This document shows, piece after piece, positions 58,708 to 64,000 of a stretch of 64,000 nucleotides of DNA. The notes under the pieces were generated by a model. That model ran no database searches. It had not been told where the DNA came from and saw only the letters and a list, made by a program, of their open reading frames with translations. The stretch's first letter is position 1, and every line of letters starts with the position of its first letter. Source of the DNA: Deltaproteobacteria bacterium (lineage in GTDB: Bacteria > JAEEML01); assembly GCA_016283195.1 (NCBI GenBank), contig JAEEML010000135.1, positions 1 through 64,000 of the forward strand, written 5' to 3'. The position numbers and the translations under genes were made by a program.

Positions 58708-59739
58708 ATGTTTGATAAGCTGATGGGGCTTTTTAGTACAGATATTGCTATAGATTTAGGCACAGCAAATACACTGGTTTATGTGCGTAATAAGGGCGTG
58801 GTTATTAACGAACCCTCGGTGGTGGCCATTAACCACAACAGCAGCCGCACCAAGGTGCTGGCTGTCGGCAGCGAGGCCAAGCGCATGCTGGGAAAAACTC
58901 CCGGCAACATTGTGGCCATTCGCCCCATGCGCGACGGCGTTATCGCCGACTTCTCGGTCACTGAGGCCATGCTGCGCTATTTTATTGAAAAGATTCATCA
59001 AAGAAAGCACTTAGTGCGTAGCCGCCTGGTGGTTTCCATCCCCACCGGCATTACCAACGTGGAGCGCAAAGCGGTGCGCGAAGCGGCCGAAGGCGCCGGG
59101 GTGCGCGAGGTCTATTTGGTGGAGCAGCCCATGGCCGCCGCCATCGGGGCCGGCCTTCCGGTGCGCGATGCTAGGGGCAATATGATTGTCGATATCGGCG
59201 GCGGTACTACCGATGTCGCCGTTATTTCCCTTTGCGGCATGGTTATTACCAATACCATCAAAGTGGCCGGCGATGCCCTTGATGAAGCTATTATCCAGTT
59301 TATCCGCCGCCGCCATAATTTGCTCATCGGTGAGCGCACCGCCGAACTCATTAAAATTACTATGGGTTCTGTCTGGCCGCTCTCGGCCGAAATGGAAGCG
59401 CGCACCATGGATATCAAAGGGCGCGATATTTCCGGCGTGCCCCGTTCCATCCGCATTAAAGCCGAAGAGGTGCGCGAAGCCCTTTTTGATTCGGCCCGCT
59501 CTATTGTGGAATCTATTAAGGCGGCTCTTGAAAATACTCCGCCGGAAATTGCTGGCGATATCTTTGATCGCGGCATTGTTTTAGCCGGCGGCGGCGGGCA
59601 GCTGGGCGGACTCGATACCCTCATCAGAAAAGAGGTGGGTATTCCGGTATTTATTGCCGAAAATCCGCTACTCGCCGTGGTTAAAGGCGTTGGCGAAGTA
59701 TTGGAAAATCTTGACCTTTACCGCCGTCTTTTGCACTAA
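58708..59739 (+). CDS. mreB: Rod shape-determining protein MreB
   Basis: 343 residues, the usual MreB length, from the ATG at 58708 (GGAGAAG upstream); the frame to 58660 is rejected. Actin-fold motifs: phosphate 1 DIAIDLGTANTLVY, connect 1, phosphate 2 IVDIGGGTTDVAVI, and the adenosine motif LAGGGGQLGGL. MreB filaments guide cell-wall synthesis in rod-shaped cells. The usual mreC/mreD partners do not follow; tig does. Confidence 0.97.
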   Translation: MFDKLMGLFSTDIAIDLGTANTLVYVRNKGVVINEPSVVAINHNSSRTKVLAVGSEAKRMLGKTPGNIVAIRPMRDGVIADFSVTEAMLRYFIEKIHQRKHLVRSRLVVSIPTGITNVERKAVREAAEGAGVREVYLVEQPMAAAIGAGLPVRDARGNMIVDIGGGTTDVAVISLCGMVITNTIKVAGDALDEAIIQFIRRRHNLLIGERTAELIKITMGSVWPLSAEMEARTMDIKGRDISGVPRSIRIKAEEVREALFDSARSIVESIKAALENTPPEIAGDIFDRGIVLAGGGGQLGGLDTLIRKEVGIPVFIAENPLLAVVKGVGEVLENLDLYRRLLH

Positions 59740-59750
59740 TCTAATATTTT

Positions 59751-59768
59751 GCCTTTTTATTTAAAGGC
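59751..59768 (+). terminator. Possible weak terminator after mreB
   Basis: GCCTTT and AAAGGC form a 6-bp stem with a six-base loop just after the mreB stop. No T run follows, so termination is doubtful. Confidence 0.25.
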
Positions 59769-59815
59769 CCCCTTAAAATTTCCACTCTTTAATGTCACAA
59801 AAAGCTAATAATCTA

Positions 59816-59844
59816 TTGCCGAAAGCCTTCTCATGTGCTAGCTT
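59816..59844 (+). promoter_or_regulatory. Possible tig promoter, TTGCCG-N17-TAGCTT
   Basis: Two hexamers at good spacing lie about 60 bases before the tig start codon in a region free of genes. The match is moderate. Confidence 0.35.
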
Positions 59845-59903
59845 TCCGCCCGCTGTTCTTTTAAGCTAAGGGGCAGTGCATTACAAAATAAGGAGAAACG
59901 ATA

Positions 59904-61262
59904 ATGCAGGTTGTGCTTGAGGATATTAGCTCTGTAGTAAAGAAATTAGCCATCGAAGTTGAGGCCGAAAAGGTGACGGCCGCTATTTCCAAGGCCGCCA
60001 AAGAGGTGAGCAATCAGGTTAGCGTGCCCGGTTTCAGAGCCGGCAAAGCGCCCATTTCCATGATTGAAAAACGTTATTGGAACGATATCAAACGCCGCGC
60101 CGAGGAACAGCTCGTACAAAATTCTGCCGCCGAGGCCATAAAAGAGCACAATTTAGCTGCTATCGCCACTAAAGATCTCAAAGCCGGAGAGCTGACAAAA
60201 GGCGCTAATTATTCTTTTTCTATCGAAGTAGAAGTTTTACCGAAACTCGAAATTAATAACTATAGCGGCCTTAAAGTTAAAAAGCCGCGTGTTGAAGCCA
60301 GCGAAGAAGCTGTTGGCCGCGCTCTCGATAATATTCGCCAGGCCAATAAAAACCTGGTTCCTGTGACCGATCACAATAAAATAATCGCCGGCGATTTGGT
60401 TGTAGCCGATTTGCACATCACCGAAGGCGAAAAGGTTGTAACCGACCAATTCGGCGTGCGCCTGGAAGTTGGCAAGAGCCACCTTTTGCCGGATAACGAT
60501 GCGCTTTTAAATGATCGCGAAGTGCCTTCAAAACTCGATGAAGAAGTGACTTATCCTGCCGATTTTGAAAATAAACTTTTGGCCGGCAAAAAGGTGCGCG
60601 TGGAGCTCGATCTCAAAGAGCTGAAGAAAGAAGAGCTCATGGAGCTGGGTGATGACCTGGCCGCTGCCGCCGGTTATGAAAACTTTGCCGAAATGAAAGC
60701 CAAAGTGGAAAAAGAAGTGCTGGATCAAGCAGCTAAAGAATCCGAAAAAGTTTTGAACGACAATATCGAAAGTGCTCTTATTGCCGCCAATTCTTTTGAA
60801 GTACCTGAGGCTTTGGTGCGCGATCGCGCCGGCCACAATGTCAGCCGCATGCTTGAGCAATTCGCCGCTTATATGCCGAATATCAAGCAGAATCTCACCA
60901 TGGAACTGGTGGAAAATATGATAGAGCGCAATTTGCCTATAGCTGAGCGCGATGTACGCATCAGCCTTATTGTGAGCGAAATTGCCAAAAAAGAGAATAT
61001 TAACGCCACCGATGAAGATGTAAATGCCGAACTCGAAAATATAGCTAAAGAGTCCGCCCAGCCGGTGGCCAAAGTGCGTTCATATTTTGAAAAAGATAAC
61101 GGCCTCGAGAAAATCAAGAGCTCCATAGTCAGCAAGAGAACGCTGGAACTTATTATTTCCAAAGCCGAAATCGAAGAGGTGGATCCGGCCTCTATTGAAC
61201 ACGATCATGATCACGACCATGAGCACGATCATGACCATGCCGAGGATAGTGCCGATAAATAA
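59904..61262 (+). CDS. tig: Trigger factor with His/Asp-rich C-terminal tail
   Basis: 452 residues. Ribosome-binding N-terminal domain (1 to about 120) with the signature GFRAGKAPISMIEKRYW; a PPIase-type domain (about 150-240) that is divergent, lacking the usual FEGG and IPGFE motifs; and the chaperone C-terminal arms (about 250-430). The last 25 residues hold HDHDHDHEHDHDH, a tail likely to bind divalent metal, as the His-rich tails of some other chaperones do. AAGGAG precedes the ATG. The GTG of the CDF-SPFH gene follows 47 bases after the stop. Confidence 0.93.
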   Translation: MQVVLEDISSVVKKLAIEVEAEKVTAAISKAAKEVSNQVSVPGFRAGKAPISMIEKRYWNDIKRRAEEQLVQNSAAEAIKEHNLAAIATKDLKAGELTKGANYSFSIEVEVLPKLEINNYSGLKVKKPRVEASEEAVGRALDNIRQANKNLVPVTDHNKIIAGDLVVADLHITEGEKVVTDQFGVRLEVGKSHLLPDNDALLNDREVPSKLDEEVTYPADFENKLLAGKKVRVELDLKELKKEELMELGDDLAAAAGYENFAEMKAKVEKEVLDQAAKESEKVLNDNIESALIAANSFEVPEALVRDRAGHNVSRMLEQFAAYMPNIKQNLTMELVENMIERNLPIAERDVRISLIVSEIAKKENINATDEDVNAELENIAKESAQPVAKVRSYFEKDNGLEKIKSSIVSKRTLELIISKAEIEEVDPASIEHDHDHDHEHDHDHAEDSADK

Positions 61263-61309
61263 AATGGGGGTTGCGGCCCTGCGCACAATTTTTACCCCAT
61301 AGGTGCCCT

Positions 61310-63085
61310 GTGAATAGTAAACTGCGCAGTTCGCTCATTGTTTTGGCCTTTGTCTCGGCCATGTCCCTTACCAAACTGGTTTTCTTTTTCCTTTCCGGGA
61401 GCCTTGCTGTCTGGTCGGAAGTGTGGCACAGCTTTTCCGATGTCTCCACCACTCTTTTAGTGGCTATTTCTTTTTGGCTCTCTATAAAGAGCGAAAAAAT
61501 AAAAGCCGCGGAGGTCGGCGATGCGCCTGGAGAGGAGGCTTCCACTGCCGCGTCCACCAAAAAAAGGCGCATAAGCCGCCTTCTGGCTCATTGCCATGGC
61601 CCAAAATTTGAGAGCGCGGTATCTCTTATTATTGCCCTTGCTTTAACGGGCATCTCTATCAGTATTATTTACCAGGCTCTCTTTGGGCGCCGCTTTGTGG
61701 TAAATCGCCCGGTTCTTAGCGGTATCGGCTTTATCGCTCTTTCCTTTATTTCTTATTTTATCTATAGATTTGAAGCCCTTATTGCCGCCGAAGAGTCCTC
61801 CAGCGCCCTAAAAGCCGATTCTCTCCACAATAGAGCCGATATGCTTATTTCACTAATGACCGGCATATCGCTGCTTCTCTATTGGTTCGGTATTAATGTT
61901 GACCGTTATATGGGCGGGTTTATTGGACTTTTTGTCTTTTCTTTTGCCCTTGAATTACTTGTGAACACCATCCGCAATTTGCTTTTAAAGGAAGCGAGAG
62001 CGCCCATTCCGCTCAGTTTGGGCACCATGCTCGGCTACCTTTTGAGCGCCGCCTTTTGGCACCGGGCCGCTGAATTTGGGCGCCAAAAAGTTATTCATTC
62101 TCTTAGAGCGGAAAAAATTTGGAATTTTCTTGGCCTCTTTTTTAAAAAACTCGGCTATTGGTTGCCCAGAGCGGCGCTTACCGTAGCCCTTATTTATTAT
62201 TTTTCCACCTGTTTTTATTTGGTGGATACCGGCGAAAAAGCGCTTATTTTTCGCTGCGGTTCCCTGGCAACTCATCGCCAGGCTATAGGTCCCGGCCTCC
62301 ATGTAAAGTGGCCCTTTCCCATTGAGCATGTGGAAAAGCTAAATACCGAGCGCGTTTTGACATTTAACTTGGGAATTGATGTTACTTCGTCACAAAAGCT
62401 CCAAAAAGCGCGCCTTTGGTCTATCGATCACGGCGACAGTATGCAATTCATCACCGGTGATAATAATTTGTTTTTACCTACAATTTCCGTGAGTTATCAT
62501 GTTAAAAATTTGCATGAATACCTTTTGAAACAGAGTAGTGCGGAAAAGCTCTTAAAAAATATGGCTCTAAAACTCTCTACCAGCTTTTTTGCCAGCCGCG
62601 ATTTTTACGCCATAGCGCTTTATAGTTCCAACTGGCCAGAACAGCTGGCCGCTTTGCTACAAAAGGCCGCCGATGAAGTAGAGCTTGGGGTTACTATTGA
62701 TTCGCTTCTCGTTTCCGGTCTCCATCCGCCAACCACTATTAGCAGCTCATTTGAGCGGGTTGTCGCCGCTTATCAGGAAAAAGAGACAGCTATAAATTTG
62801 GCTTACCGCACCGCCAGCAGCGATTTGGCTACCGCCCGGGTGACGGCTTATAAAAAAACCAGCGAAGCGGAGACCGAGCACGATAAAAAGATATTTTTGA
62901 GCAGCGGTGAAGCAGAGAGCTATTTGTTGCAATGTGCTGAATTTAATAAAGATCCTGCTCTTATCGGCCGCTATAAAAAATTAGAAACAGCGGAAACTGT
63001 GCTTAGCAAAAAAGACCTGTTTTTAATCGACGATAATGCCCATATTTCAAACAATTTGCTGTATTATGATATATTTAGCAAATAA
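61310..63085 (+). CDS. Fusion of a cation-diffusion-facilitator-like membrane domain with an SPFH/HflK-like domain
   Basis: 591 residues from the GTG at 61310 (AGGTG upstream); a TTG at 61271 is possible. The N-terminal 225 residues resemble the membrane domain of CDF metal transporters: six helices, with the two metal-site motifs HSFSD (His40, Asp44) in helix 2 and HNRAD (His173, Asp177) in helix 5. The usual cytoplasmic CDF domain is absent. After another helix (about 282-302) comes an SPFH/band-7 domain of HflK type (about 303-520; LVDTGEKALIFRCGSL and GPGLHVKWPFPIEHVEKL), then helical coiled coil. HflK controls the FtsH protease. A metal-dependent membrane quality-control protein is one reading; the fusion is unusual. 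Confidence 0.8.
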   Translation: MNSKLRSSLIVLAFVSAMSLTKLVFFFLSGSLAVWSEVWHSFSDVSTTLLVAISFWLSIKSEKIKAAEVGDAPGEEASTAASTKKRRISRLLAHCHGPKFESAVSLIIALALTGISISIIYQALFGRRFVVNRPVLSGIGFIALSFISYFIYRFEALIAAEESSSALKADSLHNRADMLISLMTGISLLLYWFGINVDRYMGGFIGLFVFSFALELLVNTIRNLLLKEARAPIPLSLGTMLGYLLSAAFWHRAAEFGRQKVIHSLRAEKIWNFLGLFFKKLGYWLPRAALTVALIYYFSTCFYLVDTGEKALIFRCGSLATHRQAIGPGLHVKWPFPIEHVEKLNTERVLTFNLGIDVTSSQKLQKARLWSIDHGDSMQFITGDNNLFLPTISVSYHVKNLHEYLLKQSSAEKLLKNMALKLSTSFFASRDFYAIALYSSNWPEQLAALLQKAADEVELGVTIDSLLVSGLHPPTTISSSFERVVAAYQEKETAINLAYRTASSDLATARVTAYKKTSEAETEHDKKIFLSSGEAESYLLQCAEFNKDPALIGRYKKLETAETVLSKKDLFLIDDNAHISNNLLYYDIFSK

Positions 63086-63097
63086 CAAGGAGTAACA

Positions 63098-64000
63098 ATG
63101 AGCACACTGACGGAGAAGCCAAGTTGGCAAAAACTCAAAAGCCACTACGAAGAAGTAAAAAACCTGCACCTGCGCGAACTTTTTGCTGAGGATAAAGAGC
63201 GGGCCAGTCATTTTACCCTGGAGGCAGCCGGCCTCTATCTCGATTATTCCAAGCAGCGCATTACTAAGAAAACCATGAATTTGCTTTTTGCCCTGGCCCG
63301 GGAGTGTCAGCTGGAGGAAAAGCGTGATGCCATGTTTAGCGGCGAAAAGATAAATAGCACTGAAGGGCGCGCCGTCTTGCACACCGCTCTTAGGAATTGC
63401 GGCGATAAGCCTATTTATGTTGATGGCCATGACGTGATGCCCGATGTGCGCCATGTTTTAGCTAAAATGGCTGATTTTGCCAGCAAAATAAGAAATGCCT
63501 CCTGGCGCGGCTTTAGTGGCAAAGCTATTAAAAATATTATCAATATCGGTATCGGCGGCTCCGATTTGGGCCCGGCTATGGCCTATGAAGCCCTAAAGCC
63601 CTATAGCGACCGCTCCCTCACTGTGCGCTTTGTGAGCAATGTCGATGGCACGCATCTCGCCGAAGCCGTGCGCGACCTTGACCCGGCGGAGACGCTCTTT
63701 ATTATCGCCTCCAAGACTTTTACCACCCAGGAGACTATGACCAATGCCCGCTCGGCCCGTGAGTGGCTGGTTAAAGCTTTGGGCGAAGCGGCAGTTAAAA
63801 ACCATTTTGTGGCTGTCTCCACCGCCGCCGACAAAGTGGCCGAATTTGGCATAGATACTGCCAATATGTTTGAATTTTGGGATTGGGTTGGCGGCCGTTA
63901 TAGCTTAACTTCGGCCATCGGCCTTTCTGTCATGGTGGCTATCGGCCCGGAAAATTTCCAAAAAATGCTCTCCGGCTTTTATGCTATGGACCGCCACTTT
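63098..64000 (+). CDS. pgi: Glucose-6-phosphate isomerase, 3' end outside window
   Basis: 301 codons from ATG 63098 (AAGGAG upstream) are open to the window end. Conserved PGI features: [19 protein letters not shown] (sugar-phosphate binding), [20 protein letters not shown], and [20 protein letters not shown]. The enzyme interconverts glucose-6-phosphate and fructose-6-phosphate. It starts 12 bases after the CDF-SPFH gene, so it may be co-transcribed. The C-terminal part with the catalytic His/Lys is not in the window. Confidence 0.95.
   Translation, partial: MSTLTEKPSWQKLKSHYEEVKNLHLRELFAEDKERASHFTLEAAGLYLDYSKQRITKKTMNLLFALARECQLEEKRDAMFSGEKINSTEGRAVLHTALRNCGDKPIYVDGHDVMPDVRHVLAKMADFASKIRNASWRGFSGKAIKNIINIGIGGSDLGPAMAYEALKPYSDRSLTVRFVSNVDGTHLAEAVRDLDPAETLFIIASKTFTTQETMTNARSAREWLVKALGEAAVKNHFVAVSTAADKVAEFGIDTANMFEFWDWVGGRYSLTSAIGLSVMVAIGPENFQKMLSGFYAMDRHF

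Overview
The window looks like a chromosomal segment of a Gram-negative bacterium of deltaproteobacterial or Myxococcota grade. Outer-membrane biology is clear: lipobox lipoproteins, a LolA-like protein, a beta-barrel candidate and a ZraP-like periplasmic protein. There are also several Cys/Asp-rich exported proteins with MopE-type motifs, and a subtilisin-like protease that ends in a MYXO-CTERM-like tail (Cys pair, hydrophobic helix, Arg/Lys). Two sigma54 activators are present. Base composition is intermediate by eye. Species cannot be fixed from the sequence alone. No rRNA, tRNA, CRISPR array, integrase or complete insertion sequence was seen.

Layout. 1-800: C-terminal part of an Rpn-family nuclease with a 12-nt tandem repeat, then a non-coding stretch with a consensus promoter and several good hairpins. 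801-4437: an EcsC-family pseudogene and an AT-rich DUF6020 / GT2-GtrA pair. 4565-10063 (minus): Pr6Pr and CorC-type membrane proteins, a YgjV-GNAT fusion, a transglutaminase-like lipoprotein and a LolA-like protein. 10200-12812 (plus): zinc-ribbon and TPM-domain pair. 12840-20881 (minus): a tightly packed seven-gene run (pgsA, tmk, nnrD-type, flippase-like, PilS-like, PilR-like, GT2). 20928-29580: Cys-rich lipoprotein, SspB-like adaptor, subtilase, mutS2, and an unidentified P-loop protein. 29860-34708 (plus): rpsU, rpsA, folD and a PDZ protein.

34709-43010 is a Tad/Flp pilus locus (TadE-like, TadG-like, a Flp-like pilin, CpaB, TadB, TadC) followed by an FHA membrane protein. No ATPase (TadA/CpaF), secretin, TadZ or prepilin peptidase is visible. 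Its upstream region has been duplicated: a 73-bp direct repeat flanks a palindrome and a second Rpn remnant. 44751-47693 is a tight four-gene operon: an exported HAD-like protein with degenerate catalytic motifs, a class-3 lipase, a two-helix membrane protein and a small HNH nuclease.

47706-51106 (minus) is a ZraP-ZraS-ZraR-like operon with a -24/-12 promoter, a second sigma70-type promoter and an upstream dyad. A small lipoprotein, an LtaS-type sulfatase, hflX (probably with an ATT start), a FecR-domain protein, a barrel protein and a Cys-rich lipoprotein follow. The end (58708-64000, plus) carries mreB, tig with a His/Asp tail, a CDF-SPFH fusion protein and the 5' part of pgi.

Most notable: the CDF-SPFH fusion, the self-contained ZraPSR-like unit, the pseudo-HAD/lipase/HNH operon, the rearranged tad promoter region, the candidate structured RNA at 414-663, and the EcsC pseudogene broken by exactly two nonsense codons at conserved positions.
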